Numbered from the stretch's first letter, positions 44,367 to 57,060 are shown. The stretch is 64,000 bases of DNA from Symsagittifera roscoffensis (GCF_963678635.1 NC_087067.1:18979639-19043638); one strand, 5' to 3'. Numbers and translations: made by a program. The notes: generated by a model from the sequence alone, not told the origin.

Positions 44367-47089
44367 TCTATTATATATTTAAATGCTGGCTTAACTCTCG
44401 CCATGCTTAAGCTTTTTCAACGTATTATTTTTGCATGTTTAACAAAAGAATTTTTGCACGTCTAAACTATAACGTATATTGCTATGGTTAATTTTTTTTT
44501 CAATTTTTCTGTTCAACTTCAGTGTTTATGTCATCAAGTTTGAAGTAAGCAAACCAATAGTGGGATTTTGTCAGGGTTTACCAGGTTTTGCGATTTTGGC
44601 CTCCATAAATGAATAACCAAATCCTTTAAGTTTGCGAGATACGGCAATTTTCAAAATTTTTCTGGAAAATTCAATTTAAAACAATTTCTCAATGCTTGAA
44701 ATTTCACCCTGTGGCTGGGTGCTGTCAGAGTGCTCTCAGGGGTTGCAAATCTTGCCTCCAAATCTTACTTCTCAAATCCTTGTAGTTTACGAGATATGAT
44801 TTTTTTAATGATTTTTTCATTTTCAAAAAAATTAACTTTAAAAATTTCCAAAATTTTGAAATTCTTAATCCTGTTGTTGGATTTCGTGAGGGCACTCTCA
44901 GGAGTTGCGAAGCTTGTCGTTGAAATTGGCTGCTCAAGTCTTTGTAGTTTTCGAGATATGACGTTTTTTTAGGATTTTTTTTTCAAAATTTTTCGGAAAA
45001 CTTCGATAAATAAATTTTTTTCAGAATTTGAGATTCCCATCTCTGTAGTGAGTCTCTGTCAGAGTACTCTCAGGAGTTGCAAGATTTTCCACCAAGTATG
45101 ACTGCTCAAATCCTAGTAGTTTTCGAGATATGACGTTTTATTTTTATCTTTTCAAAATTTCTCAAAAACTTAGATTTTGAAAAATTCCAGAACTTTGAAG
45201 AACTCAATCCCGTTGTTGGAAATTTTGAGGGAACTCTCAGGGGTTGCCAGTATTTTCTCTGAATATGGCTGCTCATATCCCTTTAGTTTTCGAGATGTGA
45301 CGCTTTTTAGGGTTTTTTGAAAATTTTTCAGAGAACGTAGATATAAAAATTTTCACTAAATTTGGAATTACCATCTCTGTAGTGAGGCTCTGTCAGGTTA
45401 CTCTCAGGAGTTGCGAACTTTGCCTTCAAATATGACTGCTCAAAATCTTGTAGTTTTCCAGATATGACGTTTCTTGTGATTTTTTTTAAAAAATTTTCAT
45501 GAAAATTAAATTTTTTTTTCAAAATTTGAAATTTTAACCTGTAGTTGGGGGCTGTCAGATTAATCTCAGGGGTAGCGAATTCGGCCTTCAGTTAAGAATG
45601 CCCAAATCTTTTTAAATTGAGAGCAACGACAATTTTTTGGAATTTTTCAGAAAACTCAAATTACAAAATAATTCACTAAAGGTAAATTCCCAACCCTATA
45701 GTTGTGTGCTGTCAGAGTACTGTCAATGATTGCGAATATTGCCTTTAAATAGAATTGCGCATATCTTGCTAATTTTCGAGATGTGACATTTTTCTGGTTT
45801 CTTAAAAAAAATACCCTTTTTTTAAGAAAACTTAAGGTTGAAGTTTCTCACAATTAGAATTTTCCAACGTTGTAGCTGGGTACTGTAAGAGTACTCTCAG
45901 GAGTTGCAAATCTTGCGTCCAAATTTGACTGCTCAATTGCTTTAAGCTTCCCAGATGTGGTGTTTCTTAAATCATTTAATTTTTTCCAAAGAACTTTTAT
46001 AAAACTTTACACAAAATCTTATGGTTCTTCAAAAATTGTATGAAAAACTTTTAATTTTCAATTATAATTTTAGTGATTCGAGAATAAAATTTGCTTTCCA
46101 TTTAGCAAACAAAGAATATATTCGAAACAAGTATCAGGTATCCAAAAATGTATAGACTAGTAACCGGAGTACAACTGCACAATTTAACAAATTTTGGGTG
46201 AGAAAATAGTTTATGTGCAGTGAGGAGTGGGACCGTTAACACCTATACCTGGCCAGCAGTAACGTCGCATTACCTTTATGCAAAACACGAGCAGCTGCTT
46301 GTAAAAAGTACGTATCAGCTAGCCTGTGGTCACGGTTTGCGGAGCGCAAGGCAGCCATAGAGGCGACATGGGCGGAGATTCTTGGTGGCTAACGGGGACC
46401 AGCAACCGAGAGTTTCAGCGGATAGAGGAATGAAAGTGACACCTACCTCATGCTTGACAATCATTCGTTCGTCAAAAATTTCAAGTTCGTAACCGGCTGA
46501 AGTTCCAGCATGCGAGAGGGTGCCAGGCTGCTCGGAACTTATAACGGTGACGGTAGGGCGGCGGGACGACCGTGAGACCAGCAAGGTAGGAAAATGTCAC
46601 CTGGACGAGAACGCGATTCTATGAGATAAGATTTCTCAAGGACTGGAGAAAGGGCGGCTTTGGAAGCAAGGTTGTGAATAGTGTCGCGTAAACGGTCGTG
46701 GCGGTGGATGCGGTCACCACCGGAGGAACAGGCGATGGTGTGGTCGCCGAAGACATCCAAGCTCTTGAAGCACTAAGGGCATGAGGACTCTTCGCTTAAC
46801 AGGGGTATGCCTAGTCGGAAGCTAAAGGCGACTCTGAACGCAGCGGCAGACAAGGAGAGACCGAGGGCCTTTAAAGGGACAGCCGAAAGCCAGTCGCCAC
46901 TATTGGCCAGACAGCAGGACAGCAACCTGGCTTTTTCCCGTTCCGTGGTAGCCGAAGAAAAAACTAGAATAAAAACTTTGCAAAATTTGTAATACGAGAC
47001 CTATAATTGTCATAATATCTTTATTCCAATATATGCGGTTTTATATGAGTTGTTGAAAATTCGGAGTACGAAGGTGCGTTACACGCTAG
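44367..47089 (+). mobile_element. Helitron family A copy 3 with GC-rich passenger
   Basis: TCTATTATATATTTAAATGC starts after A (44366). The end 'GGTGCGTTACACGCTAG' is followed by T (47090), with the hairpin's left arm decayed. About eight diverged repeat units fill 44560-46000. A GC-rich, non-repeat segment (46200-46960) encoding a retrotransposon tail on the opposite strand then interrupts it before the Helitron end returns at about 47000. Confidence 0.65.
46330..46935 (-). pseudogene. C-terminal fragment of a non-LTR retrotransposon (zinc finger plus restriction-like endonuclease type)
   Basis: Read on the minus strand from 46935, it shows 'GDWLSAVPLKALGLSLSAAA', then 'FRVAFSFRLGIPL', a C-x-C...GDHTIAC zinc-binding pattern, RIHRHDRLRD and RPGDIFLPCW, then 'TVISSEQP' and 'GVTFIPLSAETLGCW'. 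The order (Cys/His finger, RHD, conserved Glu, R-P-x-D, DVTV-like strand) is that of R2/NeSL-type retrotransposon C-termini, common in marine invertebrates. At least one stop and one frameshift break it; the reverse transcriptase is absent. GC content contrasts sharply with the flanks. Confidence 0.6.
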
Positions 47090-47342
47090 TTCATTTTAAT
47101 TTCGAAGAAAGTAACTGTAACTATATTTCATGGATTTTTTTGTTCCTCTGCACACTAAAACTATCAGTTGCAAAATAAATTTTAAAGCTGCTCAACGGCA
47201 TAATTTTTTGAGCAATTTCATTTTGCATCCATTCAAGGTGATGGCACAGCGCAATGTTTTAATTGCCAAATTTTTCGTTTTTTTTCCATGAAGCTTTGTT
47301 GTGGCATTTTGACTTGACTGTTTTGTCTACGAAGGCATTATT

Positions 47343-47865
47343 ATAAATTAATTCAACCATCTGGCATAGAGGTAACACACCTGCTTGGGACGGCAAATGC
47401 TTTTAGTTCGTATCCGTCCGGGACCAATTTTTTCCAAACTAGATTTTGTTTATTTTTGGCTTAAATCACGTAGTCCAAATTTGTTGAAGTTTCAGCTTTG
47501 CTCTAGGTTGCTGAAACATCAATTTTTGAGACGACAGCGCCCGGGGGTTTGATTCTTTTTGGGACCCATTTTTTGCAAATTTATATTTTTCGGCTCTCTT
47601 AGAGTATTGTCCATCTTCTTATTTTTCTTCGTCTTAGTTCCCGTAGAAAGGATTTTTTAAAGTTCGTCTTCTTTCTAGCGTTCCAAAAGTTTCAAATGGA
47701 AAAAGTAATTTTTTCCGGATATTTTGGCATTTTTTGCAATTAAAAAAAAAGTTTTGATAAAATTGATTTGTTGAAGTTTTTTTTCCAATTTTGTATTTTT
47801 TTTCCAATTTCAATGATAGTCGTTCATTTTTTTAGTGCAAATGGTGCAAATATCAGCTTCGCTCC
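47343..47865 (+). repeat. Family C-like remnant with tRNA-like module
   Basis: A tRNA-like module at about 47363-47432 (GGCATAGAGGTAACACACCTG...TTCGTATCCGTCCGG), sharing its lead-in 'caaccatctggc' with 41600, is followed ~400 bp later by a decayed 3' hairpin (GGTGCAAATATCAGCTTCGC). Non-coding. Confidence 0.45.
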
Positions 47866-48399
47866 TGGGAAATTTTTGATTCTTAGCCCAAATTCGAACA
47901 AATAAAGCAATCGAGCTGATTTTTTTTTTAAATTTGGTGATTTTTTGTTTCTTTTGTTTACAAAATTGTTGTCTTGTTTGCCAGTTTTACTATGCCTATC
48001 AATGTTTCCCAAGTTCTACTTTTTGTTCAGATCACACCCACCTCACAGAAAAAAAACGACACTAATTTGAAAAAAAAAAAATCTTTTTGTATTTTATGAC
48101 AATGGTCGGAACAGTTTATGCTACTTGCACAGTTACCGGCTTTTCTTGTTCATCTTTGCTTAAGATTGGCCTGTTTGAAGTTGGGAAATCGGAAATCCTT
48201 GTTGTAAATTATAAAATTCCACGAAGCTTTTTTCAACTTGCATGAGTTTAAGTATCTATAAATTTGTGAACACATGAAAAATCTCATGTTTGAAATGTTG
48301 AACTTTCAATCTAAAAAGCCATTTGATTTCGAAGATCTTCAAAGTAAGCGTACAGCAGAAAGCTTTAACATGACTCCATCTTCGTTTTTGAGATAACTT
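47866..48399. other. Gene-free stretch
   Basis: AT-rich, no coding, RNA or repeat family recognised. Confidence 0.3.
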
Positions 48400-48645
48400 A
48401 AGTGGTAATGAACGAAGAGATTTATTTAAGAAAGTCTTATATTAATTCACTCTCAAATGCAATTTTTACGGTGTGATTTTCGGGATCTGGTCAAGTTCGA
48501 TTCAAATTAATTCTCTGCTGAAAGGGAGGCAAATTATGCTCTCCAAAAACAAAAGTGCAAAAAAAAACGAAATGATTTTTAATTCGCAGGCGGATTTTAA
48601 TTTTCAGAATTCCCAGAGGAATGACAATTTTTCGATTGATCCCAT
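48400..48645 (+). repeat. Family B 5' and middle fragment
   Basis: 'taatgaacgaagag', 'gaaagtcttatatt', 'tttttacggtgtgattt', 'aaagggaggcaaat' and 'ttttcagaattcccagaggaat' keep the family B order with high divergence. The 3' half is missing. Confidence 0.5.
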
Positions 48646-49049
48646 TTTCAGTTTTTTTCTTGGGCTACTTGAGAATATCCATGTCGTCTGCAATTTAATA
48701 ATAATCATGAAAAATTATTTGCAAATTAGATTCCATTCATTGCAAAAGTTACTACATTACAACCAAACGAAATCTCATTGCGAGAACGCCGTGGAACTAT
48801 GCAGCCCGTTTTCAGGCGCCTCTGATCCTGCTATGACTTCTGCTATTTTTTAATATCGATAGTTAATCGAGAAATAAAAAAAAAGATTTAATGATTTGGA
48901 GAGAAAAAAAAAATTTTTTTGAAGCGAAAAAAGGGAAATTTTTAGCAGTATACCTACCCTTGACAGCAAATCTTTTTTTAAAATACCAATTCTACTCAAA
49001 AATGAGTTAAACAGTTGATAATTTCCTAGAATAAAACTGTCCAAAAACT

Positions 49050-51450
49050 CATGGTTGAAAAGTTTGTAATTGACATTGTGTGCAGCTCTGAATCTTAGTT
49101 ACAAAATCTGGGTAGTATTTTAGAACAAAGTTGGAAAGTTTTCTAATTCTAACTTTTACAGAAGTTTTTTGATTACCCTTTGATTGCACAGGTATCTGCC
49201 TAGCTAAAACTCTCTTATTCAAAATTGTATTCAAATTTGTCTCAGTTACAGTTTCCTGGACAAAGGCCGATATGCACTCTTTTCTCAAAACCTTACATAG
49301 TAACTTATAGGTATGTAATTCCTTTACGAAGTATATTTTGCGTTTTTGTCTGTTCGATGCTTTCATTTCTTCTCTTAAAACAAATAATTTTTATAAGCCG
49401 TTTAATTTTAAGTTCAATTGTTTCTAATTTCGTTTCATCTGTTGACGCAGCCAAAACCCCGTACTGTAAAATGGGTTTCACATAAGCGTTATTTGCTTTC
49501 AATAGTTGATCTCTACCTAAAACTTTCCTCAACCTGCAATAGAAAACCTCGACAATTTATTTTAAATTTTTGTAATATGGTCAGTAAAGGAAAGGTTAGA
49601 GTCAATTTGAACACCTAAGTATCGGAACGATTGTTTTTCTTCAATATTTATTCCATTCATTTTGACATCTGATTTACCGCTTCTCTTCTTAGATAGTATC
49701 ATTGTTTTTGTTTTTATCTTCATTTAAAGTCAGCTTTGTTTTTTTTTCTAGTCAACTTGCTGTTTTGTCCAACGCTTCTTGGTATTTACCGGTTAAGTCA
49801 CTGCTTCTAGCTATTGTTATTATGACACTGTCGTCTGCATATAAAATCTGATTTTTTTCACTATTTTCATTTAGCTCAATATCATTTATATAAATGATGA
49901 AAAGAAGCGGGCCTAGTATGGATCCCTGTGGTACTCCATAATTCACATTTTTAATTTGAGAGCGTTTGGTTTTAGTGGCAACGTATTGTTGTCGGTTTTT
50001 CAAATAAGATTTTAGAAGATGAAAAACAGGTCCCCGAAAACCATATGCGTCACATTTCTAAGTAAAAGAATGTGGTCAACTGTATCAAAGGCTTTTATAA
50101 GGTCAATGAATCTGCACTGTGTCTTCGTGGTATTAAAATTCCAATCTTGACGCACTTCTTCTATTAGGGTTATCGAAGCATCAATTGTTCTCTTTTTTGA
50201 TCTGAACCCAAACTGGCAATTTTGTAGTAACTGATACTTAGTGAGATATTGGTTCATTCTGTTTTAATTGACCCGCTCAAAAATTTTACCTACAACTGGT
50301 AAAAGAGAAATTGGCCTGTAATTTAATGAGTCTAGATCATTGCCTTCTTGGAAAAGAGGTTTAACTTTGGCAGTTTTAAACTGTCTGGAAAAACGTGTCT
50401 ATCCAAGCATTTTTGTAAACGTTTTGTCAAAACTGGAAGCGAAACGGGACATTTTTTTTTTCAAGTAATAGTGATTAAGTCCATATGTATCCAAACTAAA
50501 CTAAGTTTTTAGCGATTTGATTATATTTGAAATTTCACTTCGCGTTATATCAGCTAAAAACATTGAGTTAATTTGATTTCTGACTTTTACTTCTTTTAAA
50601 GTATTAAAATTCCGCGCCAGTTATTCTCCAATATTTGCCAAGAAGTCGTTAAATTCATCAACATTTATGTTTTTTCTTCCTGGTCGTTGTTTTTAGTAGC
50701 ACATGTTAGGTCATTATACAGACGGAAAAATTCTCTGCTGCTGTTGTTCGATTCCAATCGTAATTTGTTTTGATAAAATGCTTTTTTTTCTGACTCAGCA
50801 TTTTGCGAACTAATTTGCTTTGAGATTCAAATTTACTTCTGGCTTTAGTGGTTCCAGTTTTTTTAAAAAAATTCTTAAACCGGTGTTTTTTCGATGCTGC
50901 ATTTTTCAATTCATTGTCAACCCAGTGCTTCGAAGTGTTTCTAATTGATGTTTTTTTCTGGTAAAATGATTCAATGTTAATTCTGAGCTTTTCGTTCAAC
51001 AATAAAAAAAGCTCATCGCAATTAAATTGGCTAATTTTTGCTTCAGCATCAAATAAATTTTCATATAGAGACACATTTAGTTCTTTCAGAAAAGTTTCCA
51101 TGATTCAAGTTTGTACCATGGTCGGTTTTGGTAATAAAAGATTCATTTTTGCATGTTTGTGATGTTGCGTTTAAAATTAGTCCATAATGATCAGTTACCG
51201 ATGTTTTGAAGATGGTTACTGTTTTTTTACATTGAAAAAAAAACAGATCTATACAAGTCTTACTGGTCTTAGTTTCTCTGGTTGCTTGATTTCCATTTTG
51301 TAGGAAAAGATCGTTTCCATTTAATATACTTATAAGTTCAGAGAGTCGTTTACTTTTTCTTAAAACATTAATGTTAAAGTCACCACAAAGTAAATGATGT
51401 GTAGATGGTGCTACTATAATATCATCCAAAACCTTTTGTGGTATAAGGAG
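49050..51450 (-). pseudogene. Defective 5'-truncated LINE (Jockey/CR1-like)
   Basis: Minus strand. The 3' part of an AP-like endonuclease lies at 51429-51061 (LLCGDFNINVL, then TDHYGL). A linker follows at about 51101-50706. Reverse transcriptase motifs come next: QFGFR and DLIKAFDTVDH (50257-50012), GVPQGSILGPLLFIIYINDI and YADD (50003-49752). Then a C-terminal stretch (YVKPILQYG, 49532-49049). Frames shift at least four times with several stops, so it is dead. The first part of the endonuclease and any ORF1 are absent. The motif set fits the APE-type LINE clades; the exact clade is not certain. It lies about 660 bp upstream of the phosphatase gene on the opposite strand. Confidence 0.85.
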
Positions 51451-52113
51451 TGTCTGAACTTCTGTTTTTATGTCCTGCGTTGGCTATCAAGGAAAGCTGT
51501 GGGTATCTTAAGACATATCGTTGTGTAATCGCGTGAATAATAAGTTAGTTTGTTTTTACTCAGAGAACAATTCTAAAAGGAGATATCTCTAAGAACACAT
51601 ACTCAATATATAAGATCAATTTGTGCTCAAAATATAAGGTCAGATTGTGCTCAACTTTGCACTCGATTTCGCTGGTGAGCGATTTATTAGTGTGTTTTGT
51701 ACGCTTTATTAGAGCGCCTGTTTTTTTCTAGATGTGAAAATTCTCTAGGTCAGCTAGGACAGTTCGCTCAAACTGGAAGACGACTGCTGCATCAACTAGA
51801 GGTGCTCGGTTGAAATCGGGTCTTCTTTTTTTTCAAAGATTATAGACTTAATTTTTCAATTTCTTGCATTTTGGAAGTACCTTTTTTGCTCATGTTTTCG
51901 TTTCGACTGAGTCAAGAGTTTTATGTAAAGTAGTTAAAAGGCCATTCGAACCACTCAGGGTTTTTATACTGAAAAGCTCAATCTGTTTAAGCTTTCGGAC
52001 TAATTCGTTGAATTCAGTTGCGTGTATATGAGTTTGCTGTTGACGTAAATATCAAAGTGGCGATGATTAAGTGATATGCTTATAATGTGATAGAATGTGT
52101 CTTTCAGGTTTCG
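51451..52113. other. Upstream region of the phosphatase gene
   Basis: AT-rich, no repeat recognised. A clear acceptor CTTTCAG ends at 52107, six bases before the ATG, so a 5' non-coding exon or a spliced leader joins here. Confidence 0.4.
52100..52107 (+). promoter_or_regulatory. Splice acceptor just upstream of the phosphatase start codon
   Basis: TCTTTCAG lies six bases before the ATG. It shows that the message begins with an upstream exon, or with a trans-spliced leader if the species uses one. Confidence 0.4.
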
Positions 52114-53808
52114 ATGAGCCAGTCGGATAATGACTTGGCCACACAAATAATAGATTGTTGTGTTGCTAGGAAAGTGAAAGTGTTTGCTTTTGACTTCGAT
52201 CTCACCATCGTCGGCATACACACTCAGGGCGCATGGATGGGATCTGCAGAGAACCTGGTGCCATACATTCAGCCATGGGCTAGGTCCATTACTTGTTTAG
52301 ATGTGTACAATTTCGGTGTCACAGCGATTTGTCATTTTTTTTTCTATTTAGGCTTCGTTTTTGTCAGTTTTGTGACGATTAAATCAAAGTTTACCCTTTG
52401 CATTTCCTCACATGATTTTCATCTTTTCTGGCTTCTAAATATCAAATTATTTTTCATTCTGCAATATATGAAATGACAAGGATAGCTGGTTGCTGGGCAA
52501 GTAGCAACGAAGTTTGAAAATTGGGGAAAAAATGTGAAGAGTTTCGCGTTTTCTTTTCTTTTCCAACATTTCGGTTTTTTTAGCTTATGAGAGAGGAAGG
52601 AAATGGTCAATTAGCGTTTGCAATATATAATAAATTGCGAAATAATAGGACTGGAAATTCAGACTGAAAAACGGAAAAATGTATTTGTTTCTTTTCGGAA
52701 TCTGATGCACGAATGAAAGGTCATGACCACACTTGACACTTACAAGCATTCTTTGAGATTTTTAAGATTGTGCCAAAATCCCACCCTATGCCATAGTCCT
52801 TCCCACTTGGTGAAGTGGGCGGAACAACTATGGAAACGAGTTTTTGCTAATCAACTCTCGGTAATGAAGTTTTATCTCATTTTTGAACTGACAATTATAA
52901 TTTTCTGATAACTGTTATTTAACCGAAAATCAGATGGAGGTACTATGCAGTTTAGCTGGCTTCCATGTATGATTTACGCTACGCAAATTTTTTACCTAAA
53001 TGTAACACTTCTAAACGAGTAATGTTTCTCAGAGCTCTGATTCAAAATGTCCTTAAACGCAGTGATGTTTGCATGGCCGTCGTTACATTTTCATCACAAC
53101 CTCTTCTAATCAGAAACGTTTTGAAGAAAGCTTTTCCAAATTTCACGGCGAAACTCAACAAGATCGCTATTTGCGCTAATACAGGGCTACAATGCGTACC
53201 TTATTTCACTATGAATCAAGCCACTATGGGCAAAAATTGTCATCTTAGTCTAGCTATGGACCATATTGTTGCAACCGAAGGTCGGATCTATTTACTTGAT
53301 GATGTTTAACCTGCGAAACAGTTATATCAATTCAGATAATACGTAAAATTTCGTGGGTTTTTCTTAGCTTTTGAAAAATAATTTTAAAAAAATAGTTTTA
53401 GATGGACCATTTTTAATCTAAAAAATTGAAGGATCGGAAAATGAATAGGCTCCTAAAAAGCCAGCTGACCATCAGAAGATTTTTTTGTTGCACGCTTTTC
53501 GACAGAAAAAATGACTTTCCCAAAATGAGCGTCAAAAATAATGAAAAGCTAGTTATAATTTAGTTTTCTGCAATTTTATCTTTTCTAGGTTATTCTTTAA
53601 ATCCAATTTGAGTCAAAAGGTGAATAGATCCAATTTTGAAGGATTTTCGGTAACGAACCCAAACGTCTTTTTACTGGATGATGACCCAAACAACGTTAAG
53701 GGTGCTATAGTGCAAGGCTACAAAGGATGTGTCGTGACGGAAAATTTCACTCTCCAGAAATTGCTAGATCACGCTATGAAGATTCCACTGACGACTAAGC
53801 CAAAATAG
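52114..53808 (+). CDS. HAD-superfamily phosphatase-like protein
   Basis: Exon 1 (52114-52283) holds motif I, FAFDFDLTIV (nucleophile Asp and DxDxT). Exon 2 (53033-53280) begins after TTTCTCAG and joins in phase (AG+A = Arg: PWAR|ALIQNV); it holds motif II (VVTFSSQ) and a likely motif III Lys (GKNCH). Exon 3 (about 53589-53808, acceptor TTTTCTAG) holds motif IV, FLLDDDPNNVKGA, and ends in TAG. All four HAD catalytic motifs are present, so an active Mg-dependent phosphohydrolase is likely; the substrate is unknown. The exon 2 donor (phase 1 at 53280) and exon 3 acceptor (phase 2) do not fit, so a small extra exon or another site is missing from this model. Related short proteins I associate with invertebrates and protists; that is memory, not a search. 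Confidence 0.7.
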
Positions 53809-54829
53809 AACTTATTTACGAGTAGACGTAATATATGTCATCTTTATAACCAGCGCCTCGTCAAGTTAAACCCTTCAACTAAAAACTTGTCACCATTTAT
53901 ATCAGCTCCGCAATTTAACAAACTTCCAATTTAACTAACTCCTGTGTATCTCAAAGGTTCAGGTTAATTGTTACAAAATAGCTTGAGGCGCAGGTTATGA
54001 ACAGCCTTCATATCATACTTCAAATGTTAGATAGATAGTTCACTTTCGGTATCACCTTACTTATATTTTTGTCAGATTTACTGTTTGTATATTTTTGAAA
54101 TGGATTTATAAATTCTAATATATTGTTGTCATTTGAAGTTTTAGCGAAGGTCAAGTACATCTTGTAGGAAGGTTAACTATATCCGGTTGATAAATTATCC
54201 TAAAAAAATTGCTTTTTGAACTAAATGTTTCTTAGGCTAGCAATAAGGTTTTGGCTAGAAATTTTTTAAAAATCATACAGGCACTGAAGATTCGAAACTA
54301 TTTTTATATGCACAGTCAGGTGATTTAATAGTGTAAACCTAGATGTAGATCTCTGGGAAGATTTATTTGCCAGTTAAATCTATAGAGGGAGAATGTTTTA
54401 AATCATATACCAAGAAATGAAAAGTAGTTTTTCGGCTTTACTGATTCTACATTGAGCAGGTTGACTTATTTAGGTAATGTTTTTTTTCAGAAAGTCTAAT
54501 TTTTTCAAAATTGGATTTACTTTTTACATTTAATGGAAAAATAAAAAATACCATTTGAATTGGAATAATTGTCATGGGCTAACTGTATTAGTTCATAGTG
54601 AGTATTTAATCGCAGTTTTCAATCAGAAAAGGTCACCTATCAGATTTAATTTTTTTTGCAAGTATTTCAGTTCAGTTTATCAAAGCTTACCGATAGCTTG
54701 GCTTAGTTCTCCAAGATATCAAGATGTCGAAAAAAGTTGTATTCATTTTTTTTTATGTCAACTGAGATAAACATCACGGAAGTTGTCTTGGACTAAATGA
54801 GGTGTCTTTTAAGGCGTTTTCATTCGTTA
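53809..54829. other. 3' flank of the phosphatase gene
   Basis: AT-rich, no coding or repeat recognised. AATAAA near 54540 is distant and weak as a polyadenylation signal. Confidence 0.3.
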
Positions 54830-55085
54830 TGAGAGCAATATCGACCACTCGAACAAAAAAAGGTCACGAAAAAAGCGATCGAATTCTAGTTTCGACAGTG
54901 GAAATTAATTTTCAGATTTTCCAACAAAATAAAAGTTTAACCTATTGATCCAGTGTTTTTAATTGGGTTAATTTAATTAAAAAAGTGTCAATGATAAATT
55001 GTTCCAGAAATATCCAGTTTCGAGGCCATATTTTTTTAAAATTCAAAATTTCTGTTTATTTGCGTTTATTGACTCTTCTTAGGCC
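54830..55085 (+). repeat. Family B element, 5'-truncated
   Basis: 'cgaccactcgaacaaaaaaagg', 'cctattgatccagtg' and 'ttgcgtttattgactctt' follow the 3' half of family B. The terminal hairpin is lost. Confidence 0.5.
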
Positions 55086-55284
55086 AGCGAAGGTTTTTCT
55101 AACATAAGTCGCAATTAAAAAAGCTCATTAGGTGGCACTTTTGGCATATTTCAATTTGTTCATATTTAAGCTTATTTAAGAAGAAACAATTTAGTGGCAT
55201 ATTTTGCTGCTTTATTTTTGGCTAGTGTTAGATCCTGTTTGTAACACACATGTAATGGAGAAATGTATGGATTTTGTTGTTTTT

Positions 55285-55634
55285 AAAAGTAATGAACGTA
55301 GTGAAGACTTATATAGGTTTTGGCGATTTTTTTTTGGTTTTTTAGGTAAAAGTCTTAAAATGCTCGAATAACTACAGAATGAATGCACTTAATTATATGC
55401 ATTTTTGAGTTCAATTGAATTTCAACTGCTAAAATTTTTATTTTTGATCCAGTTTTCTCATGTTGGGTTAATGTTATCAAAAAATGCCAATCATAAATTG
55501 TTCCGGAAATTCGAAAAAGTTAAAGGGCATCTGTTATTTTCTTTGAAATTCAAAAGTTGAGATTTTTTCAAGTCAGTGCTTTTTGTTCAGTTTAAGTGCG
55601 TTCAGTACTCTTTTCCTGTCAGTTGGCTATGTTT
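55285..55634 (+). mobile_element. Family B element, variant interior, nearly complete
   Basis: It starts AAAAGTAATGAACGTAGTGA and ends 'GCGTTCAGTACTCTTTTCCT...GTCAGTTGGCTATGTT', with the left hairpin arm partly deleted. The interior has 'aataactacagaatgaatgc' as in other variant copies. Confidence 0.6.
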
Positions 55635-55639
55635 CGACG

Positions 55640-56459
55640 CTTTGGAATTTTTTTGACGCTTTCGCAGAAATGTCAGTTTTTCGTAAAAACTAATGTACCG
55701 ATTTTCACAAAAATGGTGCCAATGGAAAAAACGGCTGCTCTTCTAATTGCCTGCATATTAATTACTCTTTTTTCATTTTACCTCAAGTGCTACAGCCTTA
55801 GAAATTTTCAATAAGGCGATTATTAATGGCCTATTTATCTTGAATTTTTCTGTCTTTAACGTTAAATTCACCAATCTGAGATGAAGGTTTCGACCAAAAG
55901 AACGAATTATGAGGATTTCCCCTACGCAAGCGGCTATTCCCTAAATTCGGTAGAAAAAAGTTATGGCCTCAAATAAGCCCATTTTCGACATTTTACTTAA
56001 TTTATAAAACGTTTTGACTTTTCTCAAAAATTATTCTGCCAAACGAATCCTCCCTGCACTAGCGGCCATGTCCTGCGTTATGAAAAAAATTGGCCGTAGA
56101 AAATACCCAGTTTTTGAAATTTTGACCCTTTTTTTGGATTTTTTTTTCAAACTAACCTCATGATTCAGAGGTTGATAGATCATCAAAATTAATATGATGC
56201 CAAGATTTTCCTGTTTAATATGTTCTACCTTGCTGTTTTCATAGAAAATTTGCTATAGACTACGGAAACATTCCTTTTTCATCTCTTACCGTTTTTTTGT
56301 GGAAAGTTGTCACTGTTCTCGAAACCTACTAGCTAAATCTGTTATTCAGGCTTCAAATAAAAAATCAGGATGCGGAATTCCTCATTCTAGAAATCCTGAG
56401 GCTGATGTTTTAGTGGGGAAAAGATTTGGTTTTTGGAAAAGTCTTTTGTTTTGAATTTT
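55640..56459. other. Gene-free stretch
   Basis: AT-rich, with several phrases that recur loosely ('aaatctgagatgaaggtttcgacc', compare 56515). It may be the left part of the duplicated block that follows. No coding recognised. Confidence 0.3.
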
Positions 56460-57060
56460 TGAATAATTTTTGGAATCTTTTTCACTTTTTTTCGAAACTA
56501 CCATGCCAAATCTGAGATGAAACCTTCAACTGAAAAACGGAGTAGTAGTTTTCTCCTTTAAATAATCGGTTAATCCCCTAGTTAAGCAGAAAAACACCTA
56601 GGTTAAACGTAAAGTCCATTTTTTGAAATTTTGAAAATTAAGCGTATCCGTATCAGAACAAGATTTGATTAAAAATACTAGAACAGATAGGTAAATCCGG
56701 CATTAGCTGACCCACTAGTTTACTTCCAAGTGACTGTGTGCCAATGTGAGGGCGTGAGACTCCTAATTAAAAGGTCGGGTAATCAAAACCGGAATATTTA
56801 AATAGTTTCATCTTTTGGTAGAATTTTGGTTGCATAATATTGAAAATGTAGCTGCTTTATTGGTAACCAGTGTTAGTTTACTTACAAGTGGTCGTAAAGC
56901 AGATGTGAAAACGTGATACTCTCAATCTCAATAAATTTTTTTCTCATTACTTATTTATGTACTCTTATTTATTGCGTGTGTGGACTGTGTTAGAGCTCTT
57001 TTTTGCAATTATTGTTTGTGTTTGCAAAGCACAGCCTCGCCTCTGTCTCCAAATGTCTCT
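56460..57060 (+). repeat. Duplicated block, copy 1, ending in a family C 3' end
   Basis: Matches 58460-59025 throughout ('tttttggaatctttttcac', 'tttacttccaagtgactgtg', 'gctttattggtaaccagtg', 'acaagtggtcgtaaagcag', 'gtgatactctcaatctcaa'). It contains a tRNA-like module (about 56712-56790) and ends in hairpin GCAAAGC-ACA-GCCTCGC and CTCTGTC (57024-57047). Confidence 0.6.

Noticed and set aside
46807-46992. Plus-strand open frame in the GC-rich patch
   Set aside because: The minus strand reads as a retrotransposon C-terminus here; the plus frame is its shadow.
49225-51162. Plus-strand open frames over the LINE
   Set aside because: They lie opposite reverse transcriptase and endonuclease motifs on the minus strand and have no features of their own.
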